Assembly: GCA_014208095.1 (NCBI GenBank)
Contig: JACHMT010000004.1
Coordinates: 992,001-1,056,000, forward strand
Length of the DNA stretch: 64,000 bases
Origin: Actinospineispora eucalypti
GTDB taxonomy: Bacteria; Actinomycetota; Actinomycetes; Mycobacteriales; Pseudonocardiaceae
Direction of reading: 5' to 3'
The notes beneath the pieces were generated by a model, which searched no databases, had not been told where the DNA came from, and saw only the letters and a list, made by a program, of their open reading frames with translations. Shown in pieces: positions 1 to 8,400 of the stretch. A program made the position numbers and the translations under genes. Position 1 is the stretch's first letter; each line of letters begins with the position of its first letter.

Positions 1-1
1 C

Positions 2-583
2 GAGCAGCGGATCGCCCACCGGCCGGGCGCCGAGGACACGTGCACCGTCCTGACCCTGGACGGCGAACTGGCCGCCGAGCTCGGCGCCGACCGGATGCCG
101 CGCGGCCCGCTGCGCACCGACCCGCCGATCGACCTCGCCCAGCGCGCGGTGCTGGCCGGCGCCCGGCGCGGCGACGACGGGTTCGGGCTGGCCGAGCGGG
201 TGGTGTGGCTGGTGCGCCAGGTCTCCCGGCTGGACGAACGCGAAGCGGGTGGCGGGAAACCCTCGCACCGGCGGCTGGCCGAGTCGGCCCGCGAGGCGTT
301 GGCCACCGACCCGGCGTGGCCCAGCTTCACGGCGCTGGCCGGTGAGCTGGGCGTTTCCCGCGCGCACCTGAGCCGGGTGTTCCGGGCCGAGGTGGGGGAG
401 AGCCTCACCCGGTACCGCGCCCGGCTGCGGGTGCGGGCCGTGCTGGACCGGATTGAGGACGGGGAGACCAATCTGGCCCGGCTGGCCGCCGAGCTGGGGT
501 TCGCCGACCACGCCCACCTGACCCGCACGGTGCGGGCCGAGCTGGGCCGCCCGCCGGCCCGGTTGCGCGCGCTGCTCGGCTGA
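2..583 (+). CDS. AraC-family transcriptional regulator (5' end outside window)
   Basis: The frame is open from the window edge to the TGA at 581-583, so only the C-terminal 193 residues are visible. The last ~85 residues form the double helix-turn-helix of AraC/XylS regulators: a first HTH around FTALAGELGVSRAHLSRVF and a second around LARLAAELGFADHAHLTRTV, ending in the usual RPPARLR tail. The visible upstream part (TCTVLTLDGELA, PIDLAQRAVLAG) looks like the end of a small N-terminal sensor domain. It should bind DNA as a transcription factor; the ligand and target cannot be told from this fragment. The next gene follows on the same strand after 76 bp and may be a target, which is only inference. 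Confidence 0.85.
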   Translation, partial: EQRIAHRPGAEDTCTVLTLDGELAAELGADRMPRGPLRTDPPIDLAQRAVLAGARRGDDGFGLAERVVWLVRQVSRLDEREAGGGKPSHRRLAESAREALATDPAWPSFTALAGELGVSRAHLSRVFRAEVGESLTRYRARLRVRAVLDRIEDGETNLARLAAELGFADHAHLTRTVRAELGRPPARLRALLG

Positions 584-659
584 GCACAAACGTTCAAGCT
601 TTCCGGCGCCCGTTCGGCGAATGATAGGGCCGAACCCGCGCCAGGAAAGGAGATCCGCG

Positions 660-965
660 ATGATCGCTCGCCTGTGGAGCGCCCGCGCCGCCAGCACCGA
701 GGACGCCGACGCCTACCAGGACCATTTCGCCGGCGAGGTGCTCGACCAGCTGGGCAAGATCCCCGGGTTCGAGGGCGCCTTCCTGCTCCGGGGGGAGCAC
801 GGTGAGTTCGTCACCATGACGCTGTTCGAGTCGATGGACGCGGTGCGCGACTTCGCCGGCGACGACCCCGCCCAGGCGAACGTGACCGGTCCGGCCCGCG
901 CGATGCTCTCCGAAGTGGACGAACGGGCCCGCCACTTCACCGTGGTGCTTTCGCCGCTGATCTAG
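660..965 (+). CDS. Small ABM-like (dimeric alpha/beta barrel) protein
   Basis: A 101-residue protein with the layout of antibiotic-biosynthesis-monooxygenase/YdhR-like ferredoxin-fold dimers: an N-terminal strand MIARLWSARA, a helix around AYQDHFAGEVLDQLGKIPGF, a strand GAFLLRGEHGEFVTMTLFES, then a helix and the C-terminal strand HFTVVLSPL. The ATG at 660 is chosen because AGGAAAGGAG lies about 7 bases upstream; an in-frame start 13 codons earlier has no such site. There is no signal peptide or membrane segment, so it is probably cytoplasmic. Family members range from monooxygenases to heme or quinone enzymes, so no substrate is assigned. A MITE-like element starts just downstream. Confidence 0.7.
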   Translation: MIARLWSARAASTEDADAYQDHFAGEVLDQLGKIPGFEGAFLLRGEHGEFVTMTLFESMDAVRDFAGDDPAQANVTGPARAMLSEVDERARHFTVVLSPLI

Positions 966-977
966 GCGTTGTGCGGG

Positions 978-1157
978 GGGCGGCGGTTCAAAGATTCGCT
1001 TGGACGGCCGAGGGTGGGCGGGGTTGTCGGGGCTCGGCCGCGGCCGTTGCGTTCTCGGTGGGGGGCGTGGTCGCCGCGTTCTCCCGATGTCATGGTCAAC
1101 AGGACATGACGGTTGCCTGGGGTGTCGGGGAACGGCCACCATGCCCTGTTGATCATG
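978..1157. mobile_element. MITE-like intergenic element, copy 1 (right end missing)
   Basis: This sits in the 312-bp gap between convergent genes (966-1277), which holds no convincing gene. Its left end (981-1010) reads GGCGGTTCAAAGATTCG then CTTGGACGGCC, closely matching the ends of copies 2 and 3. Inside is a strong hairpin: CATGGTCAACAGGACATG at 1091-1108 against CATGCCCTGTTGATCATG at 1140-1157. The same hairpin occurs in copy 2 with an A-to-T change in one arm matched in the other, so pairing is kept. No right terminal repeat is found before 1278, so the copy is probably truncated. Short open frames across it look accidental. See copies at 27721 and 36934. Confidence 0.6.
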
Positions 1158-1277
1158 CAAAGGTCTGACTCGCGGCATTGGTTGCGCCGCGCCGGAGGAC
1201 GATCGCCGTTTCCGGCGAATCAACCGCGATTTTCGAGGCTCAGGCGCCACGAACAGCGATCACCCCACGTGGGGTGG

Positions 1278-2891
1278 CTACCAGCCGAACGAGCCGGGGC
1301 TGTTGGGGTCGTCGGTGCTGCCGCCGCCGCTTCCGCCGCGGCGGCCGGAGTCGCTGCCCGGTTCGTCGTCGTTGTTCGCCGAGTCGTCACCCGGCGAGTT
1401 GCCGCTGCTGGGCCGGTCCTCGTCGTCGTCCGGGGTGGCCGAGCTGCTGGGCTTGCGGGAGGCGCTGGCCGGTACGGACGGCGGGACCGACGCCGAGGTC
1501 TTCGGCGTGGGGCGGGCGGCGCAGTCCGCGTTCACGATGACCTGCGCCGGGCTGGTCACCGTGTTGCCCCGGGCGTCGGTGGCTTGGATCCGCCAGTTGA
1601 AGTTCGCCCCGCTGCCGGAGCCCAGCCGGCCGGTGTAGGCCTCCCCGTTGGCCTGCATGGTCTGCGACTGGGACCCCGGGCCGAGCAGGATCACCTTCAC
1701 CGGCCCCGACTCGTCGCGCACGGTGGCGCTGATCGTGGACACGGTCGGGCAGCCGTAGCCGCCGATCCGGGTGGCGCTGGCCCGGGCGTTGATGATCGCC
1801 GGCGGGCGTTCCTCGCGCAGCGCGACCGCGACCTCCGCCTCGCCCAGGTTGTCGGCCGAGCTGACCCTCAGCTGGGTGCGGCCGTCGCCCTCGGGCAGCG
1901 CGTCCCGGTTCACCGCGAGGGTCAGCTCCTGGCTCTTTCCGCCGGCCAGCGTGCCGGAGGGCGGGTCGACCTTCAGCCACGGGGCGTCCGGCGCGGCCTT
2001 CCAGGCCAACTGGTTACCGCCGCTGTTGGACAGGGTGATCTTGGCGGCGGAGTTGGCCGCGCCGAGGTCCACCACGGTGCTGGACAGCGCGAACTCGGCC
2101 GCCGGCCCGAACCGGACCGCGATCGGCGGGGTGCGCTCCAGGCTGCGCTGCACGAACAGCACCGTGCCGGCGAGCAGGAGGATCACCGTGAGCAGCGTGG
2201 TGACCCAGGCGCGCGGGGTCTTCGGGCCGGGCCGCCGCTGGTGCGCGGTGATCAGTGCGGTCTCCGCGAGCACCTGCTGGCGCATCGCGGGCGGCGGCGG
2301 CACCAGTGGGACCGCGGCGGCCAGCGGCGGCTGGTCCGGCGCCGGCCGGGGACCGCCCCGCAGCAACGGCAGGATGTTCGGGTCGAGGCGCACGCGCAGC
2401 TCGTCCACCCGGGCCTGGGCGCGCCGCTTGGACGTGCCGACCGCCGTGGCCAGGCCGGCGTAGTCCAGCCCGTGCCGCAGGTGCAGGGTGATCAGCGCGC
2501 GGTCCAGCCGGGTGAGGTTGTCCGGCAGCGAACGCCACAGCGGCGCCTGCGGGTCCCCGCCGAGGGGGAAGCGTCGGTCCCCGCCGCGAAAGGCCAGCTC
2601 CTCGGCGGACTTCGGCGGCTTGGCGTTCCGGTAGACCAGCGCATACAGCCAGGGGCGCAGCTGGCCCGGGTCGCCGAGGTCGTTCAGCTCGGCGACGGCG
2701 CGTTGGAAGGTGGTGTACGTGGCCTTCGCGGCCTGTTCGGGGTCCCGCAGCAGCGCCAGGTGCAGGTCGTAGACCGGTGCGGCGAACCGGTCGTACAGGC
2801 GGGTGAACGCCGCGTGGTCGCCGGCCAGGGTGGCCAGGACGAGACCACCGTCGCTGTCCACCTCGACCAGCGTGCTGCTGCCCGTGGCCAC
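1278..2891 (-). CDS. ECF-sigma-like protein with transmembrane segment and extracytoplasmic BACON-type domain
   Basis: A 537-residue protein with sigma-70 region-2-like sequence at about 22-90 (AAFTRLYDRFAAPVYDLHL) and region-4-like sequence at about 118-172 (ITLHLRHGLDYAGLATAVG, then RRAQARVDELRVRL). One transmembrane helix lies at about 228-247 (AWVTTLLTVILLLAGTVLFV). Outside is a BACON/Ig-like domain at about 262-360 (APWLKVDPPSGTLAGGKSQE), a second beta-rich region at about 362-455 with two cysteines (C381, C457), and a low-complexity Ser/Pro/Asp/Gly tail. The GTG at 2891 follows GGAGGGGG. Sigma domains inside joined to a binding domain outside suggest a one-piece surface-sensing regulator, which is inference. 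It is divergent from the mutasome genes. Confidence 0.75.
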   Translation of the reverse strand: MATGSSTLVEVDSDGGLVLATLAGDHAAFTRLYDRFAAPVYDLHLALLRDPEQAAKATYTTFQRAVAELNDLGDPGQLRPWLYALVYRNAKPPKSAEELAFRGGDRRFPLGGDPQAPLWRSLPDNLTRLDRALITLHLRHGLDYAGLATAVGTSKRRAQARVDELRVRLDPNILPLLRGGPRPAPDQPPLAAAVPLVPPPPAMRQQVLAETALITAHQRRPGPKTPRAWVTTLLTVILLLAGTVLFVQRSLERTPPIAVRFGPAAEFALSSTVVDLGAANSAAKITLSNSGGNQLAWKAAPDAPWLKVDPPSGTLAGGKSQELTLAVNRDALPEGDGRTQLRVSSADNLGEAEVAVALREERPPAIINARASATRIGGYGCPTVSTISATVRDESGPVKVILLGPGSQSQTMQANGEAYTGRLGSGSGANFNWRIQATDARGNTVTSPAQVIVNADCAARPTPKTSASVPPSVPASASRKPSSSATPDDDEDRPSSGNSPGDDSANNDDEPGSDSGRRGGSGGGSTDDPNSPGSFGW

Positions 2892-2946
2892 CGAGTTCCC
2901 CCTCCGAGACCCTTGACTGTGCGCGGCTGCATGACGAGTATGGTGT

Positions 2947-2962
2947 TCGAACAGGCGTTCGA
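2947..2962 (+). promoter_or_regulatory. LexA (SOS) box upstream of imuA'
   Basis: TCGAACAGGCGTTCGA is a perfect match to the actinobacterial LexA operator TCGAAC-N4-GTTCGA. It lies 29 bp before the imuA' ATG, where LexA should block transcription until DNA damage. The divergent sigma-like gene starts 56 bp away on the other side, so it could also be affected. Confidence 0.9.
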
Positions 2963-2991
2963 TACCGGGTTGTTGTCTGCAGGAGGATGTC

Positions 2992-3717
2992 ATGGTCGGG
3001 GCGGCGGTGTCATCTCGGACAGAGGGGGCGGGGGATCGGGCCGCGCGGCTGCGGTTGGCCCGCGGGGTGCTGAGCAGTGTCACCGGTGAGCCGGCCGGGG
3101 ATGCGAAGGTGTTGGAGGTCACCGGGGCGCTGCGGCCGGCGTTCCCGGGCGGGGGGCTGCGGCGGGGCAGCACGGTGGCGGTCGCGTCCTCCGGTTCGCT
3201 GCTGCTGGCGTTGCTGGCCGAGGCGTCCGCCGGGGGTTCCTGGTGTGCGCTGGTCGGGTTCCCCGAGCTGGGCCTGGTGGCCGCCGAGGAGGCCGGGCTG
3301 GTGCTGTCCAGGGTCGCCCTGGTTCCCGATCCCGGTTCCGACCTGATCGCGGTCACCGCCGCGCTGCTGGACGGGATGGATCTGGTCGCGGTGGCCGGCA
3401 CCCGGCGGCTGCGGGCCGGCGACCGGCAGCGGCTGGCGGCGAGGGCGCGCCAGCGGGGCGCGGTGTTGTGCCCGGTCGGCCCGTGGCCGGGGGCGGACCT
3501 GGAGGTCAGTGCGGCCGGGGAGGGCTGGCAGGGGCTGGTGGGCGGCGGGCGGGGCCGGCTGCGTTCCCGGCGGGTCCGGGTGCGGGTGGGCGGCCGGGGC
3601 GCGGCACACCGGGGGCGGGCGGTCTCCGTGCTGCTGCCCGGGCCGGACGGGGCGATCGCCGCCGCCAGGGAGATTGCCGCCCCGCCGAAGCCCGAGCTGG
3701 TCCGGGAAGCGGGGTGA
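2992..3717 (+). CDS. imuA': ImuA' mutasome accessory protein
   Basis: A 241-residue actinobacterial ImuA' protein, a distant RecA-like relative that works with ImuB and DnaE2 in SOS-induced mutagenic translesion synthesis. The N-terminus has LARGVLSSVTG and the partly RecA-like stretch LRRGSTVAVASSGSLLLALL, where a degenerate P-loop position is expected; the C-terminal part is basic (GRGRLRSRRVRVRVGGRG). AGGAGG at 2981-2986 places the ATG at 2992, and a LexA box lies just upstream. It overlaps imuB by four bases (GTGA), so the two are translationally coupled. The assignment rests on gene order and partner identity as much as on sequence. Confidence 0.85.
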   Translation: MVGAAVSSRTEGAGDRAARLRLARGVLSSVTGEPAGDAKVLEVTGALRPAFPGGGLRRGSTVAVASSGSLLLALLAEASAGGSWCALVGFPELGLVAAEEAGLVLSRVALVPDPGSDLIAVTAALLDGMDLVAVAGTRRLRAGDRQRLAARARQRGAVLCPVGPWPGADLEVSAAGEGWQGLVGGGRGRLRSRRVRVRVGGRGAAHRGRAVSVLLPGPDGAIAAAREIAAPPKPELVREAG

Positions 3718-5351
3718 CCGACAGTCCGCCCCGGGTGCTCGCGCTGTGGTGCCCGGACTGGCCGGTGGTGGCGGCCTGTCAGGCGGAGGGCGTGCCGAAG
3801 CACCGCCCGGCGGCGGTGGTTTCGGCGAACCGGGTGCTGGCCTGCTCGGCGGTGGCCAGGGCGGCCGGGGTGCGCCGGGGGCTGCGCCGGCGGGAGGCGC
3901 AGGCCCGGTGTCCGGAGCTGGCCGTGCTCGCCGCCGACGAGGAACGGGACGCCCGGCTGTTCGAACGGGTGGCGCAGGCGGTGGAGGAGCTGGCGCCGGG
4001 GGTCGAGGTGGTGCGCCCGGGGCTGGTCGCGCTGCTGGCCCAGGGGCCGGTCGGGTACTTCGGCGACACCGGGACGGCCGCCGAGCGGTTGATCGACCGG
4101 GTGGCCGCGCGCACCGGGGTGGAGTGCCAGATCGGCATCGCGGACGGGTTGTTCGCCGCCACGCTGGCCGCGCACCGGGGGCTGCTGGTCGAGCCGGGGC
4201 GGTCCGACGAGTTCCTGGCCCCGCTCCCGGTCGAGGAGCTGGACCGGGAGCCCGGGTTGGACCGGTCGGAGCTGCTCGGCCTGCTCGGCCGGCTGGGGCT
4301 GCGCAGCCTCGGCGCCTTCGCGGGAGTGCCGGTGAGCGACGTGGCCTCCCGGTTCGGCGCGGACGCGGTGCTCGCGCACCGGCTGGCCCGGGGGCTGGAC
4401 CCCCGTCCTCCGGCGCGCCGCCGCCCGCCGGAGGACCTGGCCGTCGCGGTCGAGCTGGACCCGCCGGTGGTCCGGGTGGACGCGGCCGCGTTCGCGTCCA
4501 GGGGGCTGGCCGAGCGGCTGCACGCGCTGCTGGCCGGGCACGGCCTCGCCTGTACCCGGCTGGGCATCCGGGCGCGCACGCCGGACGGCGCGGAGCTGAC
4601 CAGGGTGTGGCGCTGCGCGGAGCCGCTCACCCCGTCCGGGACGCAGGACCGGGTGCGCTGGCAGCTGGACGCCTGGCTCACTCGGGAGCGCCTTCGTGAG
4701 GGCGGGCGGGTGGGGGAGGGCATCCGCTGGCTGGGGTTGTCCGGCGAGGAGGTGGTCACCGCCGGCGAGCTGCGGCTGGGGTTGTGGGGCGACATCGGGG
4801 AGGCCGGCGAACGGGCCGGGCGGGCGCTGGTCCGGGTGCAGGCGATGCTCGGTCCGGAAGGGGTGTGCACCGCCGTGCTCGGCGGCGGGCGGGAACCCGG
4901 TGAGCGGGTCCGCCTGGTGCCCTGGGGCGAGGACCGGGGGGCCGCCGGGATGCCGGCCCGGGAGGACGAGAAGGGTGGGGAGGGTGGGCAGGGTAGGGAG
5001 GGTGGGATTAAACCGTGGCCGGGGCGGCTGCCCGCGCCGTCGCCGACCTCGGTGCCGGCCCGGCCGGTCCCGGCCGAGGTGCTGGACGCGGCGGGCCAGC
5101 CGGTCCGGGTGACCGACCGGTTCGAGCTCACCTCGGTCCCGGCCAAGGTGGTGGTCAACGGTGGCCGGCCGGTCTCGATGCTGCACTGGGCCGGGCCGTG
5201 GGCGGTGGATCAGCGCTGGTGGGACCCGGTTTCCGGGTGGCGGGGCAGCCGCATTCAGGTGCTGCTGGACGGAGGGGAGGAGTCGGGGGAGGTGGCCCTG
5301 CTGCTGCTCTTCCGGGACGGCCGCTGGGCGGTCACCGGCCGCTACGACTGA
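3714..5351 (+). CDS. imuB: ImuB, non-catalytic Y-family polymerase adaptor
   Basis: A 545-residue Y-family polymerase homologue that bridges DnaE2, ImuA' and the sliding clamp in the mutasome. The N-terminal palm/finger region has LALWCPDWPVVAA where active polymerases have an acidic DxxxFY motif, and VEVVRPGLVAL where they have SxDE. The catalytic acids are therefore missing, as known for ImuB. The helix-hairpin-helix and little-finger regions follow. ELRLGLWG at 352-359 lies where the mycobacterial clamp-binding QLPLWG motif is found. The GTG at 3714 overlaps the imuA' stop. A Gly/Glu-rich linker near residues 420-432 is encoded by a G-tract repeat. Motif comparisons rest on memory of the family. 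Confidence 0.93.
   Translation: MTDSPPRVLALWCPDWPVVAACQAEGVPKHRPAAVVSANRVLACSAVARAAGVRRGLRRREAQARCPELAVLAADEERDARLFERVAQAVEELAPGVEVVRPGLVALLAQGPVGYFGDTGTAAERLIDRVAARTGVECQIGIADGLFAATLAAHRGLLVEPGRSDEFLAPLPVEELDREPGLDRSELLGLLGRLGLRSLGAFAGVPVSDVASRFGADAVLAHRLARGLDPRPPARRRPPEDLAVAVELDPPVVRVDAAAFASRGLAERLHALLAGHGLACTRLGIRARTPDGAELTRVWRCAEPLTPSGTQDRVRWQLDAWLTRERLREGGRVGEGIRWLGLSGEEVVTAGELRLGLWGDIGEAGERAGRALVRVQAMLGPEGVCTAVLGGGREPGERVRLVPWGEDRGAAGMPAREDEKGGEGGQGREGGIKPWPGRLPAPSPTSVPARPVPAEVLDAAGQPVRVTDRFELTSVPAKVVVNGGRPVSMLHWAGPWAVDQRWWDPVSGWRGSRIQVLLDGGEESGEVALLLLFRDGRWAVTGRYD
4972..5006 (+). repeat. G-tract tandem repeat (possible G-quadruplex) inside imuB
   Basis: About four 9-bp copies of the type AGGGTGGGG, AGGGTGGGC, AGGGTAGGG, AGGGTGGGA give eight GGG runs in 35 bp on the coding strand. 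The repeat encodes a KGGEGGQGREGG-like linker before the C-terminal part of ImuB, so it is probably structurally neutral in the protein. It could fold as a G-quadruplex in DNA or mRNA and is prone to slippage. Confidence 0.75.
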
Positions 5352-5353
5352 GG

Positions 5354-5374
5354 TATAATCGAACTTATGTTCGA
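5354..5374 (+). promoter_or_regulatory. dnaE2 promoter -10 element overlapped by a LexA box
   Basis: TATAAT at 5354-5359 is immediately followed by, and shares its last T with, TCGAACTTATGTTCGA at 5359-5374, a perfect LexA operator (TCGAAC-N4-GTTCGA). The box lies 33 bp before the dnaE2 ATG and just after the imuB stop. dnaE2 therefore probably has its own SOS promoter besides any read-through from imuA'-imuB. Confidence 0.9.
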
Positions 5375-5407
5375 TCTTGTCGACGAGTTGAGCGGGTAGG
5401 CCGGCGC

Positions 5408-8400
5408 ATGGGGTTCAACAATCCCGAGGTCAGTTGGTCACAGCTGGAACAGGTGCTGTCCGGGCGGAACGGCGCCAGCCTGTCCGGCGGTCCGGAGGCG
5501 GACGGCGGGGACAGCCCCGGCTGGTCCCGCAAGCGCGAGCCGTACCAGCCGCCCGAGCCGCCGCTCGAGTCACCGCCCGGGGAGCCCTCGGAGCCGCCGG
5601 TGCCGTACGCCGAGCTGCACTGCCACTCCAACTTCAGCTTCCTGGACGGTGCCAGCCACCCGGAGGAGCTGGTCGCGCAGGCCGCCCGGCTGGGGCTGGA
5701 GGCGATCGCGCTCACCGACCACGACGGCATGTACGGGGTGGTCCGGTTCGCCGAGGCGGCCGCCGCGCACAAGATGCGCACGGTGTACGGCGCGGAGCTC
5801 AGCCTGGACCTTCCGGCGCCGCAGAACGGGGTGCCGGACCCGGTGGGAGTCCACCTGTTGTTGCTGGCCCGGGGGCCGGAAGGGTACGCGGCGCTGTGCC
5901 GGGTGATCAGCGTCGCACAGCTGGACGGCAAGGAGAAGGGCCGGCCGGTCTACCGGCTGGAGCAGGTTGCCAAGGAGGTGGCCGGCAAGGTCGTGGTGCT
6001 CACCGGCTGCCGCAAGGGGGCCGTCCGGCGGGCGCTGGAGCGGCACGGGCCGGAGGCGGCCGCCGCCGAGCTGCGCCGGTTGGTCGAGCTGTTCGGCGCC
6101 GAGAACGTGTACGTCGAGCTGACCGACCACGGCCTGCCCACCGACACCGAGCGCAACGACGCGCTGGCCGAGATGGCCGCCGAAGCCGGCTTGCCGACGG
6201 TGGCCACCAACGCCGTGCACTACGCCGAGCCGGCCCGGTACCCGCTGGCCACCGCGATGGCGGCGGTCCGCGCCCGGCGCGGCCTCGACGACGCGGACGG
6301 CTGGCTGCCCGCCTCCGCCACCGCGCACCTGCGCAGCGGCGCGGAGATGGCCGCCCGGTTCGACGCGCGCTACCCGGGCGCCGTGGCCCGGGCGGCCGGG
6401 CTGGGCCGCGAGCTGGCCTTCGAGCTGCGCCTGGTGGCCCCGGACCTGCCCCCGTTCCCGGTGCCGGACGGCCACACCGAGGCCAGCTGGCTGGAGGTGC
6501 TGACCGAGCAGGGGAGGATCGTGCGGTACGGCAGTGAGGCGGAGAACCCGCTGGCCGCCCGCATCGTCCGGCACGAGCTGGAGATCATCAAGAAGCTGGG
6601 CTTCCCCGGCTACTTCCTGATCGTGCACGACATCGTGGAGTTCTGCCGCCGCCGTGACATCTACTGCCAGGGCCGGGGTTCGGCGGCCAACTCGGCGGTC
6701 TGCTTCGCGCTGGGCATCACCGCGGTGGACGCGGTCAAGCACGGCCTGCTGTTCGAGCGGTTCCTCTCCCCGGCCCGGGACGGCTACCCGGACATCGACC
6801 TGGACATCCAGTCCGACCGCCGGGAGGAGGTCATCCAGTACGTCTACGAGCGGTACCAGCGCACGCACACCGCCCAGGTGGCGAACGTGATCTCCTACCG
6901 GCCCCGTTCGGCGGTGCGGGACATGGCCAAGGCGCTCGGTTTCTCCCCCGGCCAGCAGGACGCCTGGAGCAAGCGCATCGACCGCTGGGGACCGAGCGTG
7001 GGGGCCAGCACCGATGATCCGGACGGCATCCCGGCGAACGTGCTCGCCCTGGCCGACCAGCTGCTCGGCTCCCCCCGCCACCTGGGCATCCACTCCGGCG
7101 GCATGGTGATCTGCGACCGGCCGGTGTCCGAGGTGGTGCCGGTGGAGTGGGCGCGGATGGAGAACCGCACGGTGGTGCAGTGGGACAAGGACGACTGCGC
7201 GGCGGCCGGCCTGGTCAAGTTCGACCTGCTCGGGCTGGGCATGCTCACCGCGCTGCACAAGATGGTCGACCTGGTGGCTGAGTATCAGGACAGGCGCATA
7301 GAGCGGCACGAGCTGCAGCCCATCGACCCCGCCGTGTACGAGATGCTGTGCGCCGCCGACTCGGTCGGGGTGTTCCAGGTGGAGTCCCGCGCGCAGATCG
7401 CCACCCTGCCCCGGCTGCGGCCGACCAAGTTCTACGACCTGGTGGTGGAGGTCGCGCTGATCCGGCCGGGGCCGATCCAGGGCGGCTCGGTGCACCCCTA
7501 CATCCGCCGCCGCAACGGGCAGGAGGAGTGGGACTACGACCACCCGCTGCTGGCCTCGGCGCTGCACAAGACGCTGGGCGTGCCGCTGTTCCAGGAGCAG
7601 CTGATGCAGATCGCGGTGGACGTGGCCGGGTTCTCCCCGGCCGAGGCCGACGAGCTGCGCCGGGCGATGGGGGCCAAGCGGTCGGTGGAGAAGATGAGGC
7701 AGCTGGAGGAGCGGTTCTTCGCCGGCATGGCGGCCAACGGGGTCACCGGCGAGGTAGCGAAGAAGATCTTCCAGAAGATGGTGGCGTTCGCCAACTTCGG
7801 CTTCCCGGAAAGCCACGCGATCAGCTTCGCCTTCCTGGTCTACCAGAGCGCCTGGTTCAAGCTGTACCACCCGGCGGCGTTCTGCGCGGCGCTGCTGAAC
7901 TCCCAGCCGATGGGCTTCTACTCGCCCCGGTCGCTGATCGCCGACGCGCGCCGGCACGGCGTGGTGGTGCTCGGCCTGGACATCAACGCCTCGGGCGCGG
8001 ACGCCACCCTGGAGCCGCACCCGGACAGCATGGGCGGACAGGCGGTCCGCCTGAGCCTGTCCAGCGTGCGCGCGGTCGGCGAGCCCCTGGCCAAGACGAT
8101 CGAGAAGGAGCGCCGCGAGCACGGCCCCTACCGGGACCTGGCCGATTTCGCCGACCGGATCCAGGCCCGGGAACGGGACGACCCCGAGGAGGACGAACGC
8201 CCGCCGGACGGCGGTGGGCAAGGCCTGCGCCGCGCCGGCAGGCGGCGGGGGGAGCCGCTGTTGACCGGTGCGGCGGCCGAGGCGCTGGCCACCGCCGGGG
8301 CGTTCGGTTGCTTCGGGGTGGACCGAAGGGCGGCGCTGTGGGCGGCCGGGGTGCTGGCCGGGCGGCGGCCGACCCAGTTGCCGGGCACCGAGGTCGGCCT

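Noticed and set aside
971..1250. Small coding genes in the MITE-like gaps
   Set aside because: Short frames on both strands follow the inverted repeats, have shadow-like Arg/Pro/Gly composition, no ribosome sites, and break between copies.
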